Assembly: GCA_013400975.1 (NCBI GenBank)
Contig: WBMZ01010836.1
Coordinates: 27,776-91,775, forward strand
DNA: 64,000 bases
Source: Atrichornis clamosus
Lineage: Eukaryota > Chordata > Aves > Passeriformes > Menuridae
Reading direction: 5' to 3'
Shown here piece after piece: positions 38,501 to 47,386 of the stretch. The stretch's first letter is position 1, and each line of letters opens with the position of its first letter. Made by a program: the position numbers and the translations under genes. The notes under the pieces were generated by a model. It saw nothing but the letters and a program-made list of their open reading frames with translations. It had not been told where the DNA came from and did no database searches.

Positions 38501-41500
38501 ATTGTTCTGGGAGTGTGTGTTTCAGGTCTGTTGTTTCTTTCTTAAATTATAAACAGGTCTTCTTTTCAATATGTGGTTATTACCTGATTTTTATTGTGTT
38601 TTGACGTGATACTGCAGTTTATGAGAAACACCTTTGTTCAGTTTGAGCTGCTCTGTGATAGTAACCTGTTTCCCTTTTTGTTTCAACCTCTTTCCTCCTG
38701 AGTTGTTTTTCTACTAGAACTGAGCAAGCCATGACCTCTGATAGCTGACGTTACCTGTTAGCCTGAAAAATGTGGTGATGTTTTAGGGCCATGAAAATGT
38801 TAAGTGATGTTAATCTGTTAACCTTAGAGAGCAGAACGTGACTTAGAGCCAGGGCAGTTAGTACTGGGTTATATGAAAACATGTCACGTTGTGGTCATGG
38901 CAAGGAGTGCCCTGGCAGTCTCTGTGACTCGGCAGCTGCTTTTTCCTTGATCTGGAAGTGAGTCAAGCTCAAGTTCATCATTCCAAGCCCAAATACTTCC
39001 TGATACTTGAACCAGCATTCGGTCAAGGTGATGGGAATTTTTCTAGTGACTTATGTGCCAGTTTGAATGTCTTTGCAATACTTTATTTAAGGATCTGTCA
39101 CAGTGGTTGTACTAAAATGCCACCAGTTCTCCCCTCACTGTCTCCAGTTCACTCAACCATTCATTGTGTCACAGCTTTTGCATCTTGCACTATTTTGCCT
39201 TCACTTATTTCACCACACCTGCTTGCAGATTAAATTCTTCTTAAGATACGTGTGCGTCTGGTGGAAACAAAGTTTATTGAGTATATTGAATGTTGCAGTG
39301 TGTTAGCACTGGGTTATCATGGAGGTTGTGAAACCAAGCAAAATGAAGATTCAACGTGCAACATACTTGGTCTGCAATGCAAATATGCAGTAGATTGGTA
39401 TAAAGAAATGTCATTATATTCCTAGAATTGTTCTTTAATATGATTTGGATTTCTGTCTTAAACAAAACCCCAGATATCTTAAGTAGAACAAAAAGATTAA
39501 AAAATTATGCTTATGTCTTGAATTTGGTTATATGACTTGGATTGAACTGGGTGTCTTGTGTGTATTAATGGTGCTCATGAAAGGGTGTTCAATAGGAAGA
39601 TCAATTATTTTGAAATGTTGGGTTAATGAAATTAAATCACTGCTGAATGGATGATGCACAGGTGGTGACATAATCCTGAAGTCAGATAACTATGGTGGAT
39701 CTAAACCTTTGTACTAATAACATGTGAATGCTTTATCTTCAATTGTCTTTCCTGGAAATGAGTTTTAAAATAATGTAATTGTGGGCAGCCAGGCTGTGTT
39801 CTGAAGCAATCAGTGGCAGAAAAACTACTGAAAGGACCAAAGCAATACTGTTGTCTCTAAAAAGGAACTGTTCCCTACAGAGTGACATCAGCAGGTGTAA
39901 GGAAGAGGAGCTCTGTGACTGCTGTTGTCTAAACTGTTAATGAAGCTGTTAATTATGTCAGGTGTACTCAATGATATATTAACCCATGAAAAGAAAATGT
40001 TTCTAAAGTTCTGAAAGAGGATAGATGACTAAAAATGGTATATTTTAGCACAGGATTTGCTCCTTATTGATGACACATCATATTTGTTTTGTTAGTGATG
40101 TTTTATAAGCACTTTATGCACTCGACGTTGAATCTGAAAGTAGAGATAGGTTCTTAATCACATTTGCTCATGAGTGGAGGGACAGGAAGGTGATAAAATG
40201 CCCTTAGTTTTATTGATGGGATCATTTCCTTGTCCAGGACTGGCAGAGGGTTGGTCCTGTTGCTGAGTCACAGTTGCTGGTTTTGCAAACCAGGCACGCA
40301 GCCGGTGCCGGCTGTGGGGTGTTGGACCAGCCCCGGGCGTGGCCCTGCTCATGTGCCCTGGCACCACTGGCTGTGTGAAGGACTGCGTAGTGCCGATGTT
40401 TTTGGTGCAGTAAACACCTCTGAGGGCCTGGACAGAGAGAGCAGGTCTGTCTGCTCACCATTGCCCACAGCTCTCATGGCTGATGGCATCTCCATAGCTG
40501 ATGCTGCCTCAGGACAAGTCACAGTAATATGTTCCTTTAACCTCACCCATCTGTGCCTGATCCATTTACCATTAAGCAATTAAACCATATTTTGAAAAAT
40601 AAGGAAAACTTCCTTGCCCGTTGTTGAAGCCTTGACAGCAGCATATGTTTAATTCTGGATACCTTTTGTTTGTAGGGGGAAGAGTAAAAACATGGAAACG
40701 GAGATGGTTTATTCTGACTGATAATTGCCTCTATTACTTTGAGTACACAACAGTGAGTATATATCACAGTGAGCTTTGTTTGTAATCAAGATATGTAAGT
40801 GGCTAATGATGTGATATTTTCCGAATTTTTTAGGACAAAGAACCTAGAGGAATTATTCCATTAGAAAATCTTAGCATAAGAGAAGTCGAAGATCCTAGAA
40901 AACCAGTAAGATAGTTTCATATTTATTTCTTTAATGAAGATAAGTAAACTATGTAGAACTTAATTGCACTGCTAAATGAATTTGTCAGTTTTGTTTTGGT
41001 TTTTTAAAATTTATTTCTTCATTTCTATCCTCCAGAACTGCTTTGAGCTCTACAACCCCAGTCATAAAGGTCAAGTAATTAAAGCGTGTAAAACTGAAGC
41101 TGATGGTCGAGTGGTGGAAGGCAACCATGTAGTGTACAGAATATCTGCTCCCACCCCTGAAGAAAAGGAAGAGTGGATTAAATCCATCAAGTGAGTTTAA
41201 AGTCTTAAATGTCTTTCAGAAAGGAAGTGTAAGCTCTTCTCAGAGTATGATACTAAGGGAATCTGTTGTGACTTGTTTAAGAACTCAGATGTGGCAATGT
41301 CCTCCAGGATTAACAACGAGCTCTGTAGGTTGATGGATCCAGATGAAAATCTCCTGTTACTGTCTGGTCCTAAGGAAGTACTGCTACTAACTCAAATGAG
41401 GAAAATACAGATTTATTTTTTTAAGCAAACGTAAAACCTTTCGTGAATTATCTTTAAACCTAATTTGATTGGATTCTTACACCACCTGATAATTAACTTT

Positions 41501-41880
41501 AGTGACATATATCTTGAGCATGTTCACAGGCAGCTTTAAACTTCCACAGCTTGACTTCATCTTGGAAGGTTTATAAACAGACCCACACTTGAAGAAATAA
41601 ATAATAGTCGAGATGTGAAGGTATGAGCTCTTAACAAAGCACAGCTGAATAGCAGCTTTTGCTAAGGAAATATTTGTGCTGCTTACAAGTCAGCCATCCA
41701 TCTTACTAAGAGTGTGGAGTCATCCATGAGGAAGACAAAACAGAAGTTTTAGTTGTCAAAACCAGGTATTTGTTAACCAAACTGATGATTCCTTTTTTCT
41801 CTTCCAGAGCAAGTATCAGCAGGGATCCCTTTTATGATATGCTGGCAACGAGGAAACGAAGAATTGCAAATAAGAAATAG
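20501..41880 (+). CDS. CYTH3: Cytohesin-3 (ARF guanine nucleotide exchange factor), exons 2-14; exon 1 off window
   Basis: Thirteen segments with GT-AG borders and compatible phases join into 388 residues ending in a stop: 20501-20583, 21107-21171, 21603-21669, 25743-25861, 28871-28951, 30982-31094, 32488-32636, 33414-33525, (optional 34082-34084), 40676-40752, 40834-40905, 41036-41190, 41808-41880. Visible residues 1-50 form a charged coiled coil. About 62-250 is the Sec7 domain, with the glutamic finger in FRLPGE (visible E150, matching ARNO E156). About 252-370 is the PH domain ([16 protein letters not shown]), followed by a basic tail ending KRRIANKK. The family exchanges GDP for GTP on ARF1/ARF6 after PIP3 recruitment to the plasma membrane. 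I chose CYTH3 over CYTH1/CYTH2 because of [36 protein letters not shown] and the tail, and because of the USP42 neighbour. The missing exon 1 should add roughly a dozen residues and ends in phase 1. Confidence 0.97.
21107..21171 (+). CDS. CYTH3: CYTH3 exon 3 (coiled coil, second half)
   Basis: The acceptor is ttctttcgacag and the donor gtaagt. It codes visible residues 29-49 ([21 protein letters not shown]) plus two bases of a serine codon. The residues continue the coiled coil without a break and are typical of CYTH3 rather than of its paralogues. Confidence 0.96.
21603..21669 (+). CDS. CYTH3: CYTH3 exon 4 (linker into Sec7 domain)
   Basis: The acceptor is ctccatatgtag and the donor gtacag. 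It completes serine 50 and codes residues 51-72 ([22 protein letters not shown]). This is the basic linker plus the FNMDP start of the Sec7 fold, nearly invariant among cytohesins. It ends in phase 0. Confidence 0.96.
21670..25742 (+). other. CYTH3 intron 4 (4.1 kb)
   Basis: AT-rich intron between the coiled-coil and Sec7 exons. Short frames only. No repeat family or RNA gene recognised. Confidence 0.8.
25743..25861 (+). CDS. CYTH3: CYTH3 exon 5 (Sec7 domain)
   Basis: The acceptor is attgctcttcctag and the donor gtaaag. It codes residues 73-111 ([20 protein letters not shown]...GDYLGE) plus two bases of R112. It contains the YKGEGLNKT signature of Sec7 domains. NTAEDI differs slightly from the mammalian protein, an ordinary lineage change. 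Confidence 0.97.
25862..30981 (+). other. CYTH3 introns 5 and 6
   Basis: 25862-28870 and 28952-30981, interrupted only by exon 6. They are AT-rich with a short GT run near 29120. A 136-codon minus-strand frame at 30389-30799 has no recognisable domain or splice support. Nothing else seen. Confidence 0.75.
28871..28951 (+). CDS. CYTH3: CYTH3 exon 6 (Sec7 domain)
   Basis: The acceptor is gtctttcatag and the donor gtgagt. It codes R112 to L138 ([20 protein letters not shown]...) and two bases of R139. The [12 protein letters not shown] helix belongs to the ARF-binding half of the Sec7 fold. Confidence 0.97.
30982..31094 (+). CDS. CYTH3: CYTH3 exon 7 (Sec7 catalytic glutamic finger)
   Basis: The acceptor is cccttctgtag and the donor gtcagt. 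It codes R139 to T176. It carries [12 protein letters not shown], whose glutamate (visible E150) is the catalytic finger that displaces Mg-GDP from ARF, so exchange activity should be intact. [15 protein letters not shown] follows. Confidence 0.98.
31095..33413 (+). other. CYTH3 introns 7 and 8
   Basis: 31095-32487 and 32637-33413, separated by exon 8. Ordinary AT-rich intron; no element or RNA gene seen. Confidence 0.8.
32488..32636 (+). CDS. CYTH3: CYTH3 exon 8 (Sec7 hydrophobic groove)
   Basis: The acceptor is tctgatttcag and the donor gtaagt. It codes D177 to R226. It includes the conserved [12 protein letters not shown] motif lining the ARF switch groove, and the [15 protein letters not shown] end of the domain. 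NHNVRDKP points to CYTH3. Confidence 0.98.
33414..33525 (+). CDS. CYTH3: CYTH3 exon 9 (Sec7-PH linker, start of PH domain)
   Basis: The acceptor is ttttatccttctag and the donor gttagt. It codes residues 227-263 ([20 protein letters not shown]...GWLLKL) and the first base of a glycine codon. It holds the linker that helps autoinhibit the family and the first PH strand, ending immediately before the 2G/3G switch. Confidence 0.97.
34082..34084 (+). CDS. CYTH3: CYTH3 3-nt microexon GAG (diglycine/triglycine switch)
   Basis: A three-base segment GAG sits between a pyrimidine-rich acceptor (ttattctgcattag) and a good donor (gtacgtat), inside the intron separating the two halves of the PH-domain glycine loop. 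Skipping gives TTA-GGG-GGA-AGA (L-G-G-R). Inclusion gives TTA-GGA-GGG-GGA-AGA (L-G-G-G-R). Cytohesins are known to make 2G and 3G isoforms with a 3-bp exon; the 2G form is selective for PIP3, while the 3G form binds PI(4,5)P2 about as well. Usage in this species is inferred. Confidence 0.85.
34136..34203. repeat. Polypyrimidine tract with an undetermined base
   Basis: TTTATTTTCTTCCTCCTTTC followed by more C/T runs and long T runs, about 50-120 bases after the microexon donor. Position 34159 is N, an assembly ambiguity in a hard-to-sequence tract. Confidence 0.9.
34859..34906. repeat. Tandem 22-bp repeat made of palindromes
   Basis: Two identical 22-base copies (34859-34880, 34885-34906) are separated by TAGT. 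Within and between copies the 9-base arms AGTGGTGAC and GTCACCACT face each other with 6-base or 2-base spacers, so several alternative hairpins are possible. It lies in the CYTH3 intron between the microexon and the second PH exon. Confidence 0.85.
35850..35871. repeat. T22 homopolymer followed by C-rich pyrimidine tract
   Basis: A T run of about 22 bases followed by TCCCCTCCCCCTAC. Run length in an assembly is approximate. No attached mobile element is recognisable. Confidence 0.85.
38163..38180. repeat. T18 homopolymer
   Basis: A pure T run in the long CYTH3 intron, with no recognisable repeat attached. Confidence 0.85.
40676..40752 (+). CDS. CYTH3: CYTH3 exon 11 (PH domain, phosphoinositide pocket)
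   Basis: The acceptor is ttttgtttgtag and the donor gtgagt. It completes the split glycine and codes residues 265-289 ([20 protein letters not shown]...TT). KTWKRRW supplies the basic residues that contact the inositol head group in cytohesin PH domains. Confidence 0.97.
40834..40905 (+). CDS. CYTH3: CYTH3 exon 12 (PH domain)
   Basis: The acceptor is gaattttttag and the donor gtaaga. It codes residues 290-313 ([20 protein letters not shown]...KP), in phase 0 at both ends. Only 81 bp of intron separate it from exon 11. Confidence 0.97.
41036..41190 (+). CDS. CYTH3: CYTH3 exon 13 (PH domain, C-terminal helix)
   Basis: The acceptor is tttctatcctccag and the donor gtgagt. It codes residues 314-364 ([20 protein letters not shown]...EEWIKSI) and two bases of a lysine codon. 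[10 protein letters not shown] is diagnostic for CYTH3. The [11 protein letters not shown] helix closes the PH fold. Confidence 0.97.
41191..41807 (+). other. CYTH3 intron 13
   Basis: 617 bases between the last two exons. No feature seen. Confidence 0.85.
41808..41880 (+). CDS. CYTH3: CYTH3 exon 14, coding part (polybasic tail and stop)
   Basis: The acceptor is ttttctcttccag. It codes K365 to K388 ([20 protein letters not shown]...) and a TAG stop at 41878-41880. The basic C-terminal helix assists membrane binding and blocks the ARF site in the autoinhibited state of family members. Length and ending match vertebrate CYTH3. Confidence 0.97.
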
Positions 41881-41978
41881 AACATGATCAGCAACTTGTA
41901 GACCTGCATCAGCTATAACTGAGCATACAGTGGAGTAATAGAAGAAATTGGACAAACTAAATGAAGACAATTGTAAAT

Positions 41979-42002
41979 TTTATATATATTTATATATATA
42001 TA
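41979..42002 (+). repeat. TA dinucleotide-rich repeat
   Basis: An almost pure alternating TA tract with one TT interruption, about 100 bases after the CYTH3 stop codon. In mRNA it would form an AU-rich segment. Confidence 0.85.
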
Positions 42003-43294
42003 CATTTTACTATGGCGTAAAAACTTGGCAAAACTTTTCAGGGTAAATAGTTACTGGCATATAATTTGAAGTAAGCTTCAAATCCCAGATAAATATTTTA
42101 TTGGAACTTAATTCATCTGAAAACATGGAAGCCTTGTTTTCACTTGCATTAGTGATAACTCCAGTTTACTTGGGTTGGGAGGGAAGGAGTTCAGGGCTAA
42201 CAGTAAAATGTCCTCTGCCTGTTACCTGAGCACATGTCCCATAAAAGAAGGAGTGATTATAAGACTTTGATTTCTCACTAAAGTTCAGCACCAACAGTGG
42301 AGCATGGCATGATCTGGCACTTCATTTTTCTGTGAGCAGAAGCCTCACAACGCCAATGTCAGTTTTCAAGTCGTGTGTGTTTCACAGGAACAACTGAGTG
42401 CAGTTGTCATTCAGGATTCCTCTCCTACCTTTATGGAAACAGCTTTTCTTTAGAAACACAGTGGACCTGCAGCTCAGTAGGTACCTCGTGGTGCCTGAGG
42501 CATTGGTCAATGTGCACTGAGGTACAGGCAGGTCCCAGCAGCAAAGGTTGGAGCCTGTAGCCATGACACAAAGTACAGATGTGGTCTGGTGCTTGCCAGT
42601 CAGCTAAAACTCATTCCTGTCTGCTCATATGCTCAAAACAAGCACTAAGGTTTAATGACTGGTTTAATCTGCTTTTTGTATAGTAACATCCTTCTTATGT
42701 TTGGTATGTTGTAGTTTGGTTAACACTAAGTTACTGCTAAAGGAGTGAGATGACAGGGTTTGTGTGATTTTTAGGCTTTGTGAAAACACCCCCAAATAAT
42801 TTCACATGCATTTAGTGTTTTTAAAGAGAAAAGCCAGGAAGTTGAAATAGCTCTGTAAGAGGCAGCCCTAGAGAGTTAAGCAAGCAGGATTCATTCCTTT
42901 GCTTGATAGCAAACTTTGGACATACAGAGTTCACGCAAGTTCATACAAGTTCAGTATTTTTATTTCATTCTTAAAGGTGATTTTTCAGATTTGTGCTTCA
43001 GCAGTTGGAATTGAAAACAATGAATAGACATTTTTACTTAAAAACTAAAATATTGCTTACACACTGCTTACTTAGTGCAGCTAGACTCTCCCACAGGCAC
43101 GTGTCCCTGTTGTTTTTGTAACCTGTGGAAGATCTTCCTGTGTCCTGCTGATGGCTCTTTCAGGAACACATCAACCACTGTGGCAGATTTTATTCCAGTG
43201 CTTCTCTGTTGATAGCACACATACTGTTCTTGAGATAAAGCCCCTAATTCCACAATGGGGGCAAAAAGTGGGGGGGTTTGACCCTACTGCTTCT

Positions 43295-43347
43295 GTTTTT
43301 CCCAGACTTGTTGAACCAAACTCAGTTTTTCCCAAACTTGTTGAACC
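43295..43347 (+). repeat. Direct repeat in the CYTH3 3' UTR
   Basis: Two 23-base copies differing at one position (GTTTTTCCCA then G or A, ACTTGTTGAACC) are spaced with a 30-base period. This is a simple recent local duplication. Confidence 0.85.
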
Positions 43348-45056
43348 TGAGCTGTGCCAGTGAATGCTTTGGAGACCCAAAACGTCAAAGCAACTTTGCT
43401 CGTTGGTTACAGGAGCATCTCTAGATCAGTTGTAGGGAAATGTGCTGCACTGGCAAACCCACAGACTTACTGCTGGTCTGCTTCAAATCTCCTTTGAACT
43501 GTAAGGGAGAGTCTGTTTCCCTGTCTTACTGATTTGCCTGGTTTTGCATGGGGTGTCAGCCTGCGAGTGTTTTGCTTTATTGCATGTTTGCAAAAGAGGC
43601 TGAGGAAAAGAACAAAGCAAACTTTCCTACATCTTAGATTTTCCCCAGGGTGTGTGGAATTGCTTGGGTGAATGTTCAAATCCCAGTGCTTCCAAGGGAG
43701 TAAAACTCAACCAAAGGAGGTAGAATCCTTGAATAAGTGTCAGTGTGGGGATATCTTTGCTTAATGGAACACATTTAAACTCTTTATAGAAATGAATTGT
43801 GTGTCCTGTGTTTGCGAAGCAGCACAATGAGAGCTGCTGACAGCACTTGTTTTGAGTCTTCTGTTCTGCAATGACATTTTGTTTTCAAGCACTGCCTACA
43901 TCAGTCTTAGCTTTGGACAAGTACATTTGTAATGCAAATAGTGACAAGCCAAATCAGTGGTACTAGTGAGCATAAAGGTGAAAGGCAGCAAATACAGTAT
44001 TTCTGGAGAAATGTGAGATTACAAAAGCATTAATAAGCCATGAAGCACTTTTGTATCATTATCTTCTGAAATACCACCTTTGAGGAAATCTATTTATTTA
44101 ACCAGGTGAGGATGTCTGCCTATAAGCATGAAGGAAATGCCTTGAGAGTTCATTTGCTGTATTTAGTTTGAAGTTCTTATATTCAGCAGAAATAATTATT
44201 TAGAGTAACATATAACTGAGGATATTAGAGCAGGAAATATATTATTTCTTAGCATTGAAATGCAACATCTTAAACAGCTACTTGTGGTGCTCAATGTATC
44301 TATTTAATTTACCAAAGCTTATGGAATAGCGTTCGTGTGTGTGTTAATATTTGATTTCAAATGTTCTTTGTAACAGTATTAACAGGGAGTGAAACTGGCC
44401 CAAAATTTCCACTGGCCACGAGGCCAGTAAAACAAAGTGGCTTGTGAAAATTTTGGCCATATCAGGTACTATCCACGAGGGTGAAGAAAAATCTCTCAAC
44501 CTTTCCCTTTCTTATTGGGCTTCAAGTCCAGGGGTGGCTACTGAAAGTGGCTGCTTGGTGGCCTAAAGCAGGATCTGTTACAGTTTGGCCATGCTGAGGA
44601 AAAGTCCTCTGGGGACAACAGATTCTCTCTTCCTGTTGCTCTGAAAATTGAGTAATTCTTCAGCTCTTTGGTTTTGATGTTGCCCTTTACAACTGCAGGG
44701 GCAGCCAGAGCCACGGTGCCAGTGCAGCTGGGAGAGAACTGTACACAAAACTTAAGCTCAGCTGGACTGACTTAAATTTTACAATATTCTGACAAAATAA
44801 GCTCTGTGTCACTTAACATTTTGAACCATTTTAAACTGGTACAAAACTGAACCTTTATAAACTGAGCAGCATTTATAATGCTTCATATATAAAAAACCTG
44901 CATATTTTTAAGATTTATTACATATCTATGTAGATATGCTTGCTGGAAAAGCTAGGTCTGTTGTAGACCAAATGCTACAAATTAAGACTTGTGGCTTACC
45001 AGTTTCATTTCTATATTTTCTTGGAAAATGTTTCTAGCTAGAGTTTAAATATAAAA

Positions 45057-45064
45057 TGTAAATA
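45057..45064 (+). promoter_or_regulatory. Pumilio-type element TGTAAATA in the CYTH3 3' UTR
   Basis: An exact match to UGUANAUA lies about 175 bases before the poly(A) signal. PUM1/PUM2 bind this octamer and generally reduce mRNA stability. An eight-base match can arise by chance, so binding is inferred. Confidence 0.35.
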
Positions 45065-45238
45065 CTGTACAGATATGTATTGATATAAGTATTACTTGGT
45101 GTACAGTCGTGATTTGCATGACAAATACTCTGTATCAATCATTGTTAAGAATGTGATGATCTTATGTAAAGCCACTGCAATATTAATGTTTTCATTTATC
45201 ATTAAGACCTGTTGCTTAAATCTGTCAATTTTCTCAAA

Positions 45239-45244
45239 AATAAA
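45239..45244 (+). terminator. CYTH3: CYTH3 poly(A) signal AATAAA
   Basis: A canonical AATAAA is followed within 25 bases by a GT/T-rich stretch (gtgtgaaactgtgc), as expected for a cleavage and polyadenylation site. It is the best such signal downstream of the stop. Earlier, weaker sites could give shorter transcripts. Confidence 0.6.
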
Positions 45245-45324
45245 GTGTGAAACTGTGCTATCATGTATCTCCTCCTTTACCAGGAATACATGGGAGGCAA
45301 CTGCTGACTCCTAAGAGGTTAGGG

Positions 45325-45330
45325 TTTATT
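45325..45330 (-). terminator. Candidate distal USP42 poly(A) signal (AATAAA on minus strand)
   Basis: The plus strand reads TTTATT, which is AATAAA in the USP42 sense direction, about 2 kb after the USP42 stop. It is the only canonical hexamer I noticed in the interval. Two ATTAAA variants lie closer to the stop. Use is inferred. Confidence 0.35.
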
Positions 45331-45986
45331 TTACAACTACTCTTGTAAGTAAAAGGCCTCTTTTCCATACCCTTAGGCACAGTAATTTAAATTATCAGGT
45401 TTAATTTTTCAGAGAGAAAATCTTTCAACTGCAAAATAGATTGTTCAGTAGTGTGTTACCACGTGTGATTCCAGTAAAAGCTGACTTGAGAGTAACCCTA
45501 AATTAAGGAGGTATTTTGTCAGTTCCCTTCCTTCAGCCAGATGCAAGGGGGATCAGATCTCTGCTCCTGGAGTAGATTAATTAGTTTCCTCAATTAGAAC
45601 CAGCTGATGCTGCTCCACAGCTCTTGGGAAGTGTCACTGAGTGCCCTCCCTGCTCCAGAGCCAGCTTGGGGCAGTTGCTGCCTCTGGGGCTTTGAACAGA
45701 GGTACAGCAACAACACTGGAACTCCTTTTAGACATTTGTGCTGGAATTACTCATCAGACACAGGACAAGACACCAAATCTTGGAGCCAGAGGACAAAAGA
45801 GGAAAAAAAAGCCAGATACAGGACAGGTGTGTTGGTTACTTTGCCATGTTACTTTATGTAACGTCACATAACTGTTGCCATAGGAACATTACGCAGGTAC
45901 ATTATGGTTTGGCTTTGTGGTGCTCTCCATGTACCAAAATATTACTTTAAGTATTTAGTGAAACATTAGCCTTGCTCTTTTTGCCT

Positions 45987-46004
45987 TTGTTGTTGTTGTT
46001 GTTG
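45987..46004. repeat. (TTG)6 microsatellite
   Basis: Six TTG units between the convergent genes. In USP42 sense this is (CAA)6. Confidence 0.85.
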
Positions 46005-47159
46005 TGTCACACACAGTAACAAGCTCCTGCTGAGCCCCCAGCCTGGTGCCTGGCTGCGGAAGCTGTAAGTTCAAAGGAGAAGCCTTCTGCATCCTTGTCT
46101 AGGCAGCTGCAGTCCCAGGTTACTGCTCTTCTCTGGGTCACACCACCAGCATCTTCTCCCCTACACTGAGAGGAAGATGTGACTTCTTGAGTGTCAGACA
46201 CACTCTGACAGCTGTCAGCTCCCATGACACAGTGCATGTTAAATAACTCAAGTAAAACTCAAGTAAAAATCCATTTTAACTTTGCTGTATTTATATACTA
46301 TATAAATTTTACATGCTATATATTTACAGTGGGGCAAGTGCTTTTTATCTTTAAAAAAACAAAGATCAAACTTTAGACATCTCTGAACAACACAGCTTGT
46401 ATAAACCAGACAGATTATTCAGATGAACTGTATTTAATACAGGTTCCCCACTCATCTCCTGATGCAGGACCAGTGAATAATAAGTGCATCACAGTTTGAT
46501 AGCATTTAATAATAAAAATAAAAATCACAGTATGAATTTGTCTGTAACTAGACACTTTAGAGAGACAAAACAGACAACTGAGACTTAAGACAAATGACAG
46601 TATATTAAGAAAATGTAATAAAAACATATGGAACAATATACAAATAGTCTTGAGAGATACATTCAGAACTGCATATTTGTTGTTTCACAATGTCGAAAAC
46701 CGGAAGATTTTCTTCAGATCTTGAATATAACTCAAATGTGAAGTAAATTAGTTTCTAGTGTCAGACCACAGAAAAAAAAAAATGAAGCTCTTGCAAAACT
46801 TGTGAAGTTTTAAATAAGTCTTTAAATTAAATATACAGACTGTCAGTTGCAACTTTTATAATTCCTGGTCGCTCTTGCACCAGATGTCTTAACTTGGAGT
46901 AACATTACATGAATAACATAAAGTCAACCTGAGTCTGTAATTAAGCAGCATTTGAGATGGTCTATTCCAGGGCATTATCTCAGCTCAGTGAGATATTTAT
47001 GTGGTAATTTACAATGTTCAGCAGTTGTAAAAAGTTTTCACCCTTTTGGATTAGAAGTATATTTTAAAAAAGAAAGTCTCAAGTTAAAAACTAAAAAAAA
47101 GTTCTTATATGGTAAAATTCTGTACAGAAATGTTAAGCACCACTTAATGACTGGATTTT

Positions 47160-47345
47160 GTCTTGATGGTAATTGTTTTGATAATAAATGCTAAGTTTTG
47201 ATGGTCAATATTGGTAATGTCAGGTTTGAAGGTAAGAAGTCGTGGAAGGTAAGAAGTTGTTGGTTTTGATGATAAAAAGTCGTTGGTTTTGAAGGTAAAG
47301 GGTGGTTGGGTTTGGTGTAAGAAGTCGTTGGGTTTGGTGGTCGGT
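47160..47345. repeat. Degenerate tandem repeat next to the USP42 stop codon
   Basis: About seven diverged copies of a roughly 20-25 base unit with the core TTGGTTTTGAAGGTAAGAAG (plus strand), phrased as GTTGGTTT, GAAGGTAAG and AAGTCGTTG. In the USP42 sense strand this is an A/C-rich 3' UTR segment. Unit length drifts, so copy number is approximate. Confidence 0.6.
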
Positions 47346-47386
47346 TTAGTCTGAGTATTGAAGGCTTTCATCAGTCAGCTCCACAT
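47346..47386 (-). CDS. USP42: USP42 exon 17, coding part (last 13 residues and stop)
   Basis: A good acceptor (cttccttttgcctttcag) opens a short in-frame end, [13 protein letters not shown], and a TAA at 47346-47348. It is acidic after a strongly basic tail. Phase and acceptor fit exon 16 exactly, but I cannot confirm this ending against known bird proteins, and an alternative 3' exon is possible. Confidence 0.7.

Larger units (their letters stand above)
33526..40675 (+). other. CYTH3 introns 9 and 10 around the microexon (7.1 kb)
   Basis: The longest visible intron pair, split by the 3-nt microexon at 34082-34084. It carries the polypyrimidine tract with N, the tandem palindrome (34859-34906), two T homopolymers, GT runs near 35371 and 37301, and a GC-rich patch at about 40222-40400. 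No coding exon other than the microexon is supported. Confidence 0.75.
41881..45262 (+). other. CYTH3: CYTH3 3' untranslated region (about 3.4 kb)
   Basis: This runs from the TAG stop to just past an AATAAA at 45239-45244; the end is estimated. It is AT-rich, with a TA-repeat at 41979-42002, an ATTTA-rich stretch around 44086-44320, an imperfect 23-bp direct repeat (43295-43317 and 43325-43347), and a Pumilio-type TGTAAATA at 45057-45064. ORFs inside it are short and unsupported. Confidence 0.75.
45263..47345 (-). other. Sequence between the two convergent genes, probably USP42 3' UTR
   Basis: Downstream of the USP42 stop on the minus strand. It begins with a degenerate tandem repeat (47160-47345). 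Possible poly(A) signals on the minus strand are ATTAAA at 46505-46510 and 46433-46438, and AATAAA at 45325-45330. A (TTG)6 run lies at 45987-46004. The true 3' end cannot be chosen from sequence alone. Confidence 0.5.

Noticed and set aside
47144..47371. 75-codon minus frame with repeated NDFL and KPTT segments
   Set aside because: It is the minisatellite read in a different frame from USP42. A TGA just upstream closes that frame, so it cannot extend the protein.
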